NCBI RefSeq assembly: GCF_018326285.1
Contig: NZ_AP023362.1
Location: forward strand, 496,001 to 560,000
Reading direction: 5' to 3'
Source of the DNA: Mycolicibacterium sp. TY81
Lineage (GTDB): Bacteria; Actinomycetota; Actinomycetes; Mycobacteriales; Mycobacteriaceae
DNA: 64,000 nucleotides
The translations under genes were made by a program, and so were the position numbers. Of the stretch, positions 24,907 through 32,958 are shown piece after piece. How positions within the stretch are numbered: the first letter of the stretch is position 1; every line of letters starts with the position of its first letter. The notes under the pieces are model-generated. The model made no database searches. It worked only from the letters and a program-made list of their open reading frames with translations, and was not told the origin of the DNA.

Positions 24907-25998
24907 ATGGCACGCAAGCGGCGCGGATTCGGACGGCTTCGCCAACTACCGTCCGGACGCTGGCAAGCCGCCTACATCGGACCTGACGGCAACCTGCACA
25001 AGGCGAAGCGCACGTACGCCACAGAGACCGACGCCGAAGGCTGGTTGGCGGATGAACGCCGCAAGATCGACCTAGAGACGTGGGGCGCCGTCGAACGGTC
25101 GGACGGCATCACGCTGCGCGCCTACGCCGATCAGTGGATGGAGTTGCGCACGCTGAGGCCGCGGACGCGCCAGCACTACCGCTCGATGCTGAATCGGCTC
25201 ATTTTGCCGACGCTGGGAGACGTCAAGCTGGTGACGCTCACCCCGGCCCGCGTGCGCCAGTGGCACGCGAGCCTGGGCGCCACCCATTCGACCCGCAATG
25301 CCCACGCTTACGCCCTGCTGCACGCGATCTGTTCGACCGCCGTGCAAGACGAAGTGCTCGACGCCAACCCGTGCCGCATCCGGGCTGCGATGCAGACCAA
25401 GCGGAAGCGGGATGTCGACGTGCTCACCCCGGCTCAGGTCGACCGGCTAGCCAGTCTGATGCCTGAACATCTGAGCGCCAGCGTCATCATGGCGGCCTGG
25501 TGTGGTCTGCGGTGGGGTGAGACATCTGAGCTACGGCGGAAGGACGTCAACGGCGATGCCAGTGTTTTGCGCATACGGCGTGCCGTGACCTACCGAAAAG
25601 GCGCGTTCGACGTCGGCGAGCCGAAGACGGCGGCGGGTATCCGGGACGTCGCGGTTCCGCCGCACGTCCGCCCTGTCATCCTGGCGCACCTGAATGACCA
25701 TGTCGCGGCCGCGCCTGAGTCGCTGCTATTCCCGATGCCGGACGGCGGACACATGCACGGTGACAACTACCGGCCCTTCTGGGAGAAGGCACGCGAGGGT
25801 ATAGGCAAACCGACACTGCGTGTCCACGATCTGCGGCACGTCGGCGCGGTGCTAGCTGCACAGTCAGGTGCTACGACGGCCGAGCTGATGCACCGACTTG
25901 GGCACACAACGCCCGCAATGGCATTGCGATATCAGCATGTCGCGGAAGGGCGAGACGCCGAGATTGCCGAACGTCTATCGAAATTGGCCGCGGGGTAA
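24907..25998 (+). CDS. int: Tyrosine site-specific integrase
   Basis: A 363-aa phage-type recombinase. The N-terminal arm-binding part (GRLRQLPSGRWQAAYIGPDGNLHKAKRTYATETDAEGWLADE) is the AP2-like integrase domain. A SAM-like core-binding domain spans about 65-150, then the catalytic domain with Arg202 (CGLRWGE), His307 and Arg310 (HDLRHVG), His333 (LGHTT) and the nucleophile Tyr342 (RYQHV). All key residues are present. It sits 175 bp inside attL, reading into the element, with Shine-Dalgarno GAAGGGAAGG ahead of ATG 24907. It should catalyse integration into tRNA-Arg. Confidence 0.95.
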   Translation: MARKRRGFGRLRQLPSGRWQAAYIGPDGNLHKAKRTYATETDAEGWLADERRKIDLETWGAVERSDGITLRAYADQWMELRTLRPRTRQHYRSMLNRLILPTLGDVKLVTLTPARVRQWHASLGATHSTRNAHAYALLHAICSTAVQDEVLDANPCRIRAAMQTKRKRDVDVLTPAQVDRLASLMPEHLSASVIMAAWCGLRWGETSELRRKDVNGDASVLRIRRAVTYRKGAFDVGEPKTAAGIRDVAVPPHVRPVILAHLNDHVAAAPESLLFPMPDGGHMHGDNYRPFWEKAREGIGKPTLRVHDLRHVGAVLAAQSGATTAELMHRLGHTTPAMALRYQHVAEGRDAEIAERLSKLAAG

Positions 25999-26331
25999 GG
26001 GCTGACCGAGCCCGAAAAGTTGCTCAGCGGGTCGGTGTGCGCTCAGTCGCACCCGGCCCGTTGTGCTGTCTGCACGGGAGACGATTTGTCGCGACTATCG
26101 CAGTGGCGCCTCGCGGTGCCTCGGGTATGTTTCGCGACGTCTGGGCGATCCAAATAGACCCTTAAAGCTATTGCGACACAACATGAATCAAACAACAGAA
26201 ACGGTACGAAACGTTCGGCGTTTCGCCCGCCATTGGTGCATCCTGCGCCTTATGAACACAAGGATGCCAACCAGTGCGAGTTGTAACCGACGTCGCACCG
26301 GCGTTTACCGCGTACCTTCGGCGGACACGGC
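25999..26331. other. Gene-free stretch between integrase and excisionase
   Basis: About 330 bp without a supportable gene. It includes CGAAACG (26207-26213) and CGTTTCG (26219-26225), a perfect 7-bp inverted repeat with 5-nt spacer, which could be an operator or terminator. The control region for integrase and the rightward genes probably lies here. Confidence 0.45.
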
Positions 26332-26538
26332 ATGAAAGCGCCGAAGATGACGAATGCGGTTGCGCGCCAATGGATAGGTCTACCGGAAGCCGCCGAGCTG
26401 TGCGGAGTCCACTATCGGACGCTGCGAAAATGGATCGCCGAGGGCAGGTTGAACGCGGTTCGGGTCGGCCCCAAGTTGCTGAAAGTCGATGCAGCAGACC
26501 TGGATAAGCTAATGAAGCCGGTTGGTGGCGCAGTGTGA
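26332..26538 (+). CDS. xis: Excisionase-like MerR-type HTH protein
   Basis: A 68-aa DNA-binding protein of the HTH_17/excisionase type: WIGLPEAAELCGVHYRTLRKWIAEGRLNAVRVGPKLLKVDAADLDKLM. The helix-turn-helix and wing are complete. ATG 26347 is an alternative start. Small HTH proteins next to a tyrosine integrase usually act as recombination directionality factors and sometimes as repressors. Overlaps the following DUF732 gene by four bases (GTGA). Confidence 0.78.
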   Translation: MKAPKMTNAVARQWIGLPEAAELCGVHYRTLRKWIAEGRLNAVRVGPKLLKVDAADLDKLMKPVGGAV

Positions 26539-26858
26539 AGCGGCGTAGCGCGTGGCTGGCCATAGCGACTGCTGTCATCCTGACACCGGCAATAGCGCAC
26601 GCCGACACAGGAAGCACCGACCTTGACCGGCTTATCAACCTGCTGCACGCCGATGGGCTGACGCGGCTCACTTCACCGAACGATGTTCGCGCAGCGGCTG
26701 TTTCAGCGTGTGTGCTGCTGGAGGCAGGGTGGAGTGAGGACCGCGTGGTGTCGGCAGCGATGGTGTCGGCGTCGACACCGGAGTGGGTCACTCGCGACGA
26801 CATGGCTGCTGCCGTGTCCGACTTCGCCGAGGTCTACTGCCCGGACGCGGCCGGGTGA
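26535..26858 (+). CDS. Secreted DUF732 protein (element copy 1)
   Basis: A 107-aa exported protein from GTG 26535: signal peptide MKRRSAWLAIATAVILTPAIAHA, then the DUF732 helical domain (LDRLINLLHADGLTRLTSPNDVRAAAVSACVLLEAGWSEDRVV... DFAEVYCPD) with two cysteines that would form one disulfide. DUF732 is a mycobacterial secreted family without known activity. It overlaps the excisionase stop and is followed by a hairpin terminator. One of three DUF732 genes in this element. Confidence 0.83.
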   Translation: MKRRSAWLAIATAVILTPAIAHADTGSTDLDRLINLLHADGLTRLTSPNDVRAAAVSACVLLEAGWSEDRVVSAAMVSASTPEWVTRDDMAAAVSDFAEVYCPDAAG

Positions 26859-26868
26859 GGAAAGCGAA

Positions 26869-26897
26869 AAGGCCGCCCCGGACCAAGGGACGGCCTT
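26869..26897 (+). terminator. Hairpin after DUF732 copy 1
   Basis: AAGGCCG (26869-26875) pairs with CGGCCTT (26891-26897); the adjoining CCCC and GGG extend the stem. It lies 10 bp after the DUF732 stop and separates xis-DUF732 from the downstream ATPase gene. Confidence 0.6.
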
Positions 26898-27000
26898 CCC
26901 GGACAACTACGGACCAGACAACAACAACGCGCTCAGTCTACCGCGATACAAGCCGGGGCAGTCGGCGTGTCGGGCGTATTTACAAAGGGGCGCAGTAATT

Positions 27001-28938
27001 TTGACCAACTTGAGTCAAGACCCTAACGAGACGCCGGCGGTTCCGCTGACGACGATCCATGTCAATCCGGAAGACCCAGACCTACCGGCGCACGGAGCCC
27101 GCGGCGTCCGGGATGAGAGGTCGTTCCTGCAACGCAAGGCCGAGCGCGACGCCGCAAAGGCGGCATTGGCAGCGGCAAACGGTGATACCACGTACGAGTC
27201 GGCGTGCTCGGACATCCCACCACCGTCGCCACCTGTCGACCGGCCGCCGACCGGTGGGTACCGATCCCCGGACGACCCGTACGTGGTGCGCGCGATGGAG
27301 CTGGAGCTAGCCGAGCTGGCCAGCCTTGCTTCTGACTCGCACCGGCGAAACAGCACGCTCAATACCGTCGCCCTGAAGCTGGCCAGGCTGAGCGTTCCGC
27401 GCGACCAGCTCCGCGCCGAGCTGATCAAGGCGTGCAACGCCAACGGCCTGGTGCGCGACGACGGAATGGGCTCGGTGCTCAAGACGATTCGGTCGGCGTT
27501 CGGCAAGGCCGACCGTGAGGGACAGCGCGTGGTGCCGGACATGGAGCCACTGGGCACCGTCACCGAGGTCGACCCGTCGGCAATCGTCAGTGAAGGCCAA
27601 GAATCTATCCGCGAATTGCCGGACGTAGCTCCCATCACGCTCGACCAGGCGCACGCGGTGTCCCGAAAGTGGTTAGGTGAGGACTACGACACAGACGCCC
27701 AAGACGCGGTTCTGGCCGCTGCCGCGGCTGAACGACTGCCTGGTGATCCGTTGTGGTTACTGGTCATTTCGGGCAGCGGCAACGCGAAGACTGAAACCGT
27801 GCAGGCGCTCGACGGTGTCGACGCTGTGGTTATCAGTGCGATCACTTCGGATGCTGCATTGCTGTCGGCGACTCCGAAACGCGAGCGCTCCAAGGGCGCA
27901 ACGGGTGGCTTGCTGCGGCGCATTGGCTCCCAAGGCGTACTGGTGATCAAAGACGTGACTTCCATCCTGTCGATGAACCGTGATCTTCGTGCGAAAGTGC
28001 TTGCCGCTCTGCGTGAAATACACGATGGCAGATGGTCGCGTGAAGTCGGCACCGACGGTGGCAACGTCTTGCATTGGAGTGGCCGAATCGTGGTGATCGG
28101 TGCTTGCACGACGGCGTGGGACAGCGCTCACTCCGTCATTGCTTCGATGGGTGACCGTTTCGTACTTGTCCGGATGGATTCGACCACGAAACGGATACAA
28201 GCTGGCCGGAAAGCGATTGGTAACACCGGCCACGAGGTCGACATGCGGGCAGAGCTGGCAGAGGCCGCGGCCGGTGTCATCGCCGGGATGAATACCGACC
28301 CTGTCAGCCTGTCCGAGGCTGAATCGGAAGTGCTGCTGAACGCCGCCAACCTGGTGACGCTGACCCGTACCGCCGTGGAGTACGACTATCGCGGCGACGT
28401 GATCGACGCGCACGCCCCGGAAATGCCTACTCGGTTCGCCAAGCAGTTGGCGCAACTGGTCCGCGGCGGGGTGGCTATCGGGATGGATCGCACGTCGGCG
28501 CTGCGGCTGGCCATACGGTGCGCGCGGGACTCAATGCCGCCGCTGCGGCTAGCCATCTTGGATGACCTGGTCGTGCATCCTGATTCGACCGCGACGGACA
28601 TTCGCAAGCGATTGAATAAGCCGCGAGCGACGGTGGATCGACAGTTGCAAGCGCTACATATGTTGGGCGCGCTCGACTGCACCGACACCGAGACCCATCG
28701 GGGCGGGCGGTTTGTCACGACCTGGTTCTACCGACTGGCCGACGACATCGAACCATCGGCGCTGGACCCCAGCACGGCGGTACCAGATTTGTCGGTCCAG
28801 ATGATTCCGGTGCCAGATTTGTCACTCCATATCCCTAGACCCCCAGAAGAATTGGGTAGCAGTGAGGGCGAAGACGGTTCCGAGCTATGGGCATCAACTA
28901 ACAAATCTGGCACCGCCCTGGATGGGGCGGACTCATGA
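27001..28938 (+). CDS. P-loop replication-type ATPase with C-terminal winged helix
   Basis: About 645 aa from TTG 27001, with AAAGGGG upstream. The open frame reaches back to 26683 but would then overlap the DUF732 gene and its terminator. Residues about 95-170 resemble the small helical domain that follows prim-pol domains (DSHRRNSTLNTVALKLARL ... ACNANGLVRDDG). Walker A is GSGNAKTE near 258 and Walker B-like VLVIKDV near 312, so this is an AAA/RecA-like helicase or loader. The C-terminus carries a winged helix (TATDIRKRLNKPRATVDRQLQALHMLGALDC). No catalytic primase domain was recognised. It probably drives replication of the excised element. Confidence 0.7.
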   Translation: MTNLSQDPNETPAVPLTTIHVNPEDPDLPAHGARGVRDERSFLQRKAERDAAKAALAAANGDTTYESACSDIPPPSPPVDRPPTGGYRSPDDPYVVRAMELELAELASLASDSHRRNSTLNTVALKLARLSVPRDQLRAELIKACNANGLVRDDGMGSVLKTIRSAFGKADREGQRVVPDMEPLGTVTEVDPSAIVSEGQESIRELPDVAPITLDQAHAVSRKWLGEDYDTDAQDAVLAAAAAERLPGDPLWLLVISGSGNAKTETVQALDGVDAVVISAITSDAALLSATPKRERSKGATGGLLRRIGSQGVLVIKDVTSILSMNRDLRAKVLAALREIHDGRWSREVGTDGGNVLHWSGRIVVIGACTTAWDSAHSVIASMGDRFVLVRMDSTTKRIQAGRKAIGNTGHEVDMRAELAEAAAGVIAGMNTDPVSLSEAESEVLLNAANLVTLTRTAVEYDYRGDVIDAHAPEMPTRFAKQLAQLVRGGVAIGMDRTSALRLAIRCARDSMPPLRLAILDDLVVHPDSTATDIRKRLNKPRATVDRQLQALHMLGALDCTDTETHRGGRFVTTWFYRLADDIEPSALDPSTAVPDLSVQMIPVPDLSLHIPRPPEELGSSEGEDGSELWASTNKSGTALDGADS

Positions 28939-29201
28939 ATGTCACTGACATCACTGGGCGCGCCCACAGGTCGGGTTCCGACCCCCGATGGCTGGCCGAC
29001 TTCATCGAGCAGACACCCGGCGGCGTGCGACCGAAACAGGCCGAGGCGCACGGGGCGAGACTCGGCCACAACAGAAACGCCACCTACCGAGCATTCCGCC
29101 GCCTGCGCCGGGCCGCTGTCGCCCGCTCGGTCAGTCGGCACACGTGGCCGAACACGACGACTTGGCTACCGGCCGAGGCCGACGCGGAAGCCACGCGATG
29201 A
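28935..29201 (+). CDS. Small winged-helix-like protein
   Basis: An 88-aa basic protein overlapping the ATPase stop by ATGA. The segment DPRWLADFIEQTPGGVRPKQAEAHGARLGHNRNATYRAFRRLRRAAVARSV looks like a winged helix in which the recognition helix follows GHNRNATYRA. Probably an accessory DNA-binding protein. No named family. Confidence 0.6.
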   Translation: MNVTDITGRAHRSGSDPRWLADFIEQTPGGVRPKQAEAHGARLGHNRNATYRAFRRLRRAAVARSVSRHTWPNTTTWLPAEADAEATR

Positions 29202-29671
29202 ACGCACCCGTCCACCTCACCGAGCTATGGCCAGCCGAAGACCCGGACTCGGCACCGGTGCCGGACCAGGTATGGCTACTCGGCCTGATCGCCGAGCACG
29301 GCGGCATCCGGCCGCGTGACGCAATCGGTTTGGCCGCCGAGCTGGGCGCCGGTGCGTCGGCCGTCCGCCGTTGGTATCGCGACTTACTGAGCGCCGGACT
29401 AGTGCGGGCTGATCCTGACCCCGATGACGGTCGCGGAGTGGTCTGGCGTTTGGCCACAGCCCCACGGCTTGGCCCGACAGCGGCCCGCAGGAAGGTCGAA
29501 CGCACCGGTGCCCGATTAGAGGCCACCACCGACAGCCACAGAGACGACGGAGGACCGCATGATCACACATCAACACCTGACCGACCGACTGCCCAACGGA
29601 TACGCGCTGGTATGTGTTACCGAATCTGGGACGTGGTGGTTGCTCGACCCAGACCAACTCGGAGTTACTGA
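29198..29671 (+). CDS. Small HTH-like protein
   Basis: A 157-aa protein from ATG 29198, overlapping the previous stop by ATGA. Residues 24-75 (PDQVWLLGLIAEHGGIRPRDAIGLAAELGAGASAVRRWYRDLLSAGLVRADP) fit a winged helix. The last 50 residues are Asp/His/Arg-rich without a fold signal and are encoded where the next gene already begins (113-bp overlap). Their reality is doubtful. Confidence 0.55.
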   Translation: MNAPVHLTELWPAEDPDSAPVPDQVWLLGLIAEHGGIRPRDAIGLAAELGAGASAVRRWYRDLLSAGLVRADPDPDDGRGVVWRLATAPRLGPTAARRKVERTGARLEATTDSHRDDGGPHDHTSTPDRPTAQRIRAGMCYRIWDVVVARPRPTRSY

Positions 29672-29867
29672 GCCGGAATTCGGTGCCGAACTGGCGCAAC
29701 CCCATGAAATCGGCGGATCACTGCCACCCGTTTACCGCGACCGGATCGCCAAGGCGTTCGCCAACCCGATGTGTCTGCGCCGACGTGCCGATGGTCAACG
29801 GTGCCGTAAACGCGTTGCTAGTCCAACGCAGCCATGCCGACACCACGGAGGCGCGCCATGTGCGTAA
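29559..29867 (+). CDS. Small Cys/His zinc-binding protein
   Basis: A 102-aa protein. The N-terminal half is beta-rich (NGYALVCVTESGTWWLLDPDQLG). The C-terminus holds a likely zinc site MCLRRRADGQRCRKRV...PCRHHGGAPC, with spacing C-x8-C-x10-C-x-H-H. Starts inside the preceding gene in another frame; its stop overlaps the WhiB start. Similar small proteins occur in actinophages. Role unknown. Confidence 0.55.
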   Translation: MITHQHLTDRLPNGYALVCVTESGTWWLLDPDQLGVTEPEFGAELAQPHEIGGSLPPVYRDRIAKAFANPMCLRRRADGQRCRKRVASPTQPCRHHGGAPCA

Positions 29868-30235
29868 CCGAGAACTGCGATGGAAAGCCGCACGCCCGCG
29901 GGTTGTGCAAGCGCTGCGTTGACAAGGGGCGCAGCCGGTCCGGTGCCGTTGTGGCCAACAGGAAGCCGCCCGCGTTGCCTGGGTGGATGGAACTGGTAGG
30001 CAGAATCCTGCGCGGCATACCAAGGTTCGGCGGCGTCGCTGCGTGTTCCCAAGTCGAGGCAACGCTATTCGACGGTGAGTCTGCCGAAGACGTCGCAATG
30101 GCGTTGTCGATCTGCGATACCTGTCAAGTCAAGGCCGAGTGCGTGGAATGGCTTGCTAGTCAACCGCGATCGGTACGACCCCGGGGTGTGATCGGGGGTG
30201 TCTATCGCAAAACCACTGGCGATAATGCGGCCTGA
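29858..30235 (+). CDS. WhiB family iron-sulfur protein with extra N-terminal Cys motif
   Basis: A 125-aa protein from ATG 29858, with CGGAG eight bases upstream; an earlier in-frame ATG (29834) adds eight residues. The C-terminal half is WhiB-like: ACSQVEATLFD, ICDTCQVKAECVEW giving the four cluster cysteines, and the turn GVIGGVYR in place of the usual G-V/I-W-G-G. The N-terminus adds a second four-cysteine set, CVTENC...GLCKRC, a probable zinc knuckle. Phage WhiB proteins can interfere with host WhiB regulation of septation and exclude other phages (known for TM4). Confidence 0.82.
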   Translation: MCVTENCDGKPHARGLCKRCVDKGRSRSGAVVANRKPPALPGWMELVGRILRGIPRFGGVAACSQVEATLFDGESAEDVAMALSICDTCQVKAECVEWLASQPRSVRPRGVIGGVYRKTTGDNAA

Positions 30236-30302
30236 CTGTCGATCAACGGTAAGATCAAAACCCAAGGTGTGCAGCATCTTTCATCCTAAGGGAGGTAGTT
30301 CA

Positions 30303-31073
30303 ATGGGAATCTTGAACGTTTTTGACCCGCAACCGAGTGAGGGAGCCCGCGACGCAGGGCCACTAACCCCACTGGTACCGCCAGCGCCGACCTACGGCAC
30401 ACCTGCCGAGAAAGCCTGGCAGCGAGCCAAGTATGTCCGGGAACAGCACGGCAAGCATCTTGCTTCCGTTGTCGACTGGGAGAAGCGCGAGGAAGCGAAG
30501 CGACCCGTTACGGCGATGACTGACGCACAGCGCGAACTTCACACCCAAATCGACACAGCGTTGCGCCGAACTTTCGAGGAAACGGGCGCTGCAAAGGATC
30601 TTGAAAGCAGTGCCGCGGAAATGTCCGATCAACTCACGCAAGCGCAGGACCGCGTCAGGCAAGTGCGGGAGAGGATGACGACAGCCGGTGACGACACAGC
30701 ATCCGAACTCCGCAACGGCCGCGCATGGGATCGGGTAGTCCGGACACTTGACGCCAAACCCGAAGGTGCCTTGGTCGCGGCGGCGACTGATGTGCTGATG
30801 AAAGCCAAGGTGAGCGAGTTGCCAGTTCTCGCTGACGAGATACCTCCTTACCTGGCGAGTCGCGGCGCACCAACTGAATTCGTTGACGATGTCCTTGCTC
30901 GGCGTGACCCGGAATACGCCGCCGCGGTCTGCGACGCCCGGCTTGCTGCAAAGCAAAAAGCTGTGGCCGACTGGAACACGGCGAAGCTACGCAAGGAAAT
31001 TCAGGGTGGGTACCAATCTGAAGTGCCATTGGTCGACCCGACCAAGGTCACGGCGCAGGTATACCGCGGCTGA
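30303..31073 (+). CDS. Coiled-coil protein of unknown function
   Basis: A 256-aa soluble protein with a strong Shine-Dalgarno (AAGGGAGGT, 30288-30296) before ATG 30303, so it is probably well expressed. Residues about 50-170 are highly helical and charged, with a coiled-coil run near 110-150 (AEMSDQLTQAQDRVRQVRERM). The ends are Pro-rich. No family recognised. Position after the WhiB gene and before the terminase-like gene would suit a scaffold- or capsid-redirecting-type protein of a satellite, but nothing in the sequence proves that. Confidence 0.6.
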   Translation: MGILNVFDPQPSEGARDAGPLTPLVPPAPTYGTPAEKAWQRAKYVREQHGKHLASVVDWEKREEAKRPVTAMTDAQRELHTQIDTALRRTFEETGAAKDLESSAAEMSDQLTQAQDRVRQVRERMTTAGDDTASELRNGRAWDRVVRTLDAKPEGALVAAATDVLMKAKVSELPVLADEIPPYLASRGAPTEFVDDVLARRDPEYAAAVCDARLAAKQKAVADWNTAKLRKEIQGGYQSEVPLVDPTKVTAQVYRG

Positions 31074-31259
31074 CAACTCCGACGAAAAGGATTGGGGCTC
31101 TTCCGTTGTAGAGGATGGTCGCTGCCCCAAAGCGCGCCGGTCGTACGGGACCGCGCAGCGCGGACACGCACCCGGGGCCGAGGTTCTTTGCCGAAGCCGT
31201 GAGAGGTCCGGATCGGCCCGGGTGCGTTGTTCGCATCACAACGCGAAAGGGCGTCGAAC

Positions 31260-31908
31260 GTGAACCAAACGCACGCCGAAATGTTCTACCGCGCCGGAAT
31301 TGCACCGTGGGACATCGGCGAAGCGCAGCCCGTGATCCGCCAGCTTAGCATCACTTCCCGGTGTCATCACCGGAGATGTTCTAGACCCGGGGTGCGGATC
31401 AGGTTGGCACGCCATCGAGTATGCCCGGCATGGCTGCACGGTAACCGGCTACGAACTCGCGCCAACGGCAATCAACCGCGCGCGGATGAATGCGAAGAGG
31501 TCCGGTGTATCAGTAACTGTCGCTCAATGCGACGTCACCACGATGAGCGATGGTGGACAGCGCTTCGATACCGTCGTGGACTCGAAGTGCTACGACAACC
31601 TGCGGCCTGATCAGCGCCCTGCGTACGCGACCGAGCTGCACCAGGTGACCAGACCTGGCGCACGGCTTTACTTATTCGCTTTCGGACCCGGTGAGGTCAA
31701 CGGCTATCACAATCATGATGTGAGCGACGTGGTCGACGTTCGGACCGTGCTGCCTGAATGCGGTTGGCGCATAAGCTATATCGGGACCACCATGTATCAG
31801 TTGCGAACGGACTACTGGCAGCCGCATTGCTCACAATGCCCTCCGGTTGTCCGCGGCGACCGATTGGCTATCCCCATGATTGAAGTCCACGCCGACCGGG
31901 TCGGATGA
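31260..31908 (+). pseudogene. Class I SAM-dependent methyltransferase, frameshifted
   Basis: Begins GTG 31260 (VNQTHAEMFYRAGIAPWDIGEAQPVIRQL) and continues one frame over as ASLPGVITGDVLDPGCGSGWHAIEYARHGCTV. One extra base near 31346 (CAGCTTAGCATC) explains the shift. The SAM motif I (LDPGCGSGWHA) and the acidic end of motif II are whole, with SKCYDNLRPDQRPAY and PGARLYLFAFGPGEV further on. Restored length is about 215 aa, similar to mycobacterial TehB/thiopurine-methyltransferase-like proteins. Small-molecule methylation is more likely than DNA methylation, as no NPPY-type motif is visible. Inactive unless the indel is an error. The 186-bp gap before it has no gene. Confidence 0.7.
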
Positions 31909-31923
31909 TGACCCTGGCCGAAA

Positions 31924-32052
31924 GTGATACCCGCCCAAGACCACCCCAAGGGCCACAAGCGCGGGTATCAACGCCTATGCGTTCGGGGTCCGAAAGAATT
32001 CCCCGGCAACAAACGCGACTCAGATTGGCTGTTGCCGCGCAACTCCGTGTGA
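31924..32052 (+). CDS. Possible 42-aa protein in a gene-poor stretch
   Basis: GTG 31924 to TGA 32052 reads VIPAQDHPKGHKRGYQRLCVRGPKEF and on; composition looks coding-like but no family or ribosome site supports it. The surrounding 31909-32571 (660 bp) is otherwise gene-poor. A frame around 32286-32510 has protein-like content (SAESWVVAIRGTPYALVETGAGG) but no start codon and ends early, suggesting a decayed gene. Confidence 0.25.
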   Translation: MIPAQDHPKGHKRGYQRLCVRGPKEFPGNKRDSDWLLPRNSV

Positions 32053-32547
32053 CTGGCGAATTAACCCGGGACAACGGCGGAGCCATTCAGCACACGTCGA
32101 CAACCGGCGAAAGCGTCGAATGTCGTTAGTGCTGCGCGGCAATTTCGCTGGGCAGGTTGGCCGCGCTCGGCCGCCCGGTCGGTCTACTGAATGGCTGAAC
32201 GACCGAAAGAGGAGGTCAATCCGGTACGCGGCACGTCATCGTCGCGATTCGCGACGCACTGGACAGACACAGCCACGCTGGCTAAGCACAGGCTCGGCCG
32301 AGGTCCATTGCCCCAACAGCTACGGCATCGGTCCTGGCGCGGCCGACCTCACCCGCAACTGAACATGCCTGGCGCCCATCAGGTAACGACGACACACCCT
32401 CCGACAGCTCCGCTGAATCGTGGGTGGTTGCCATTCGCGGCACTCCGTATGCCCTGGTCGAGACCGGGGCCGGGGGGAGGCCCCCCACCCCTTTGGACGC
32501 CACCGGCCGACACTGCTGATTTGGACGGCTGATCGAACAAAACATTG

Positions 32548-32565
32548 GTACGCACGTACTAGAAT
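32548..32565 (+). promoter_or_regulatory. Promoter with overlapping palindrome before the terminase-like gene
   Basis: TAGAAT (32560-32565) is a good -10 hexamer six bases before ATG 32572, implying a leaderless transcript. Immediately upstream and touching it is GTACGCACGTAC (32548-32559), an almost perfect palindrome that could be an operator silencing the gene. Confidence 0.5.
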
Positions 32566-32571
32566 GACCAC

Positions 32572-32958
32572 ATGACCAGCGGAAACAAACCGCAGGCGGG
32601 GCCGGAATTGGTTGCCGCGGTAGCCGCTGATGCGAGGGCCGCAGGGCTGGAGCTGGACGCCCGCGAGTCCGATCTACTGCAACGCGCCGGACGGGCCGCC
32701 GATGTCGTCGCGTCGCTGGAAACGATGCTGACCAAGACCGGGCGCACCTTCACTGATAAGGATGGCGTGGTTCGGCCGTCACCGCTGTTGGCCGAGGTTC
32801 GGCAGCAAACGCTGATCATTGCGCGGTGCCTGGGCGGTATCTCGCTGGAGCCTGGTAAGGCGGTCGACACTGCCAAGAGTCGGGCCGGTAAAGCGTCGTG
32901 GGCGGCGCGTAACGGCTCCGGAGAGTATCGCGGCGCTATACCTCGGACAGCGAGCTGA
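32572..32958 (+). CDS. P27-family-like phage terminase small subunit
   Basis: A 128-aa protein. The pattern ELDARESDLLQRAGRAADVVASLETMLTKTGRTFTDKDGVVRPSPLLAEVRQQTLIIARCLGGISLEP fits the P27 TerS family: helical DNA-binding start, the helix over Leu/Ala-rich positions, the short beta turn and then a RPSP-x3-E-x-R-x2 helix. Such proteins bind packaging sites and guide the large terminase. No large terminase follows; in satellites a lone TerS redirects helper-phage packaging. The stop overlaps the next ATG (TGATG). Confidence 0.65.
   Translation: MTSGNKPQAGPELVAAVAADARAAGLELDARESDLLQRAGRAADVVASLETMLTKTGRTFTDKDGVVRPSPLLAEVRQQTLIIARCLGGISLEPGKAVDTAKSRAGKASWAARNGSGEYRGAIPRTAS

Noticed and set aside
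26063..26335. 90-codon frame between integrase and excisionase
   Set aside because: No ribosome site or family features, Arg-rich composition, and it runs into the excisionase start.
31905..32129. 74-codon frame after the methyltransferase
   Set aside because: Overlaps a more protein-like alternative frame and has a Pro/Arg/Ser-rich shadow composition.
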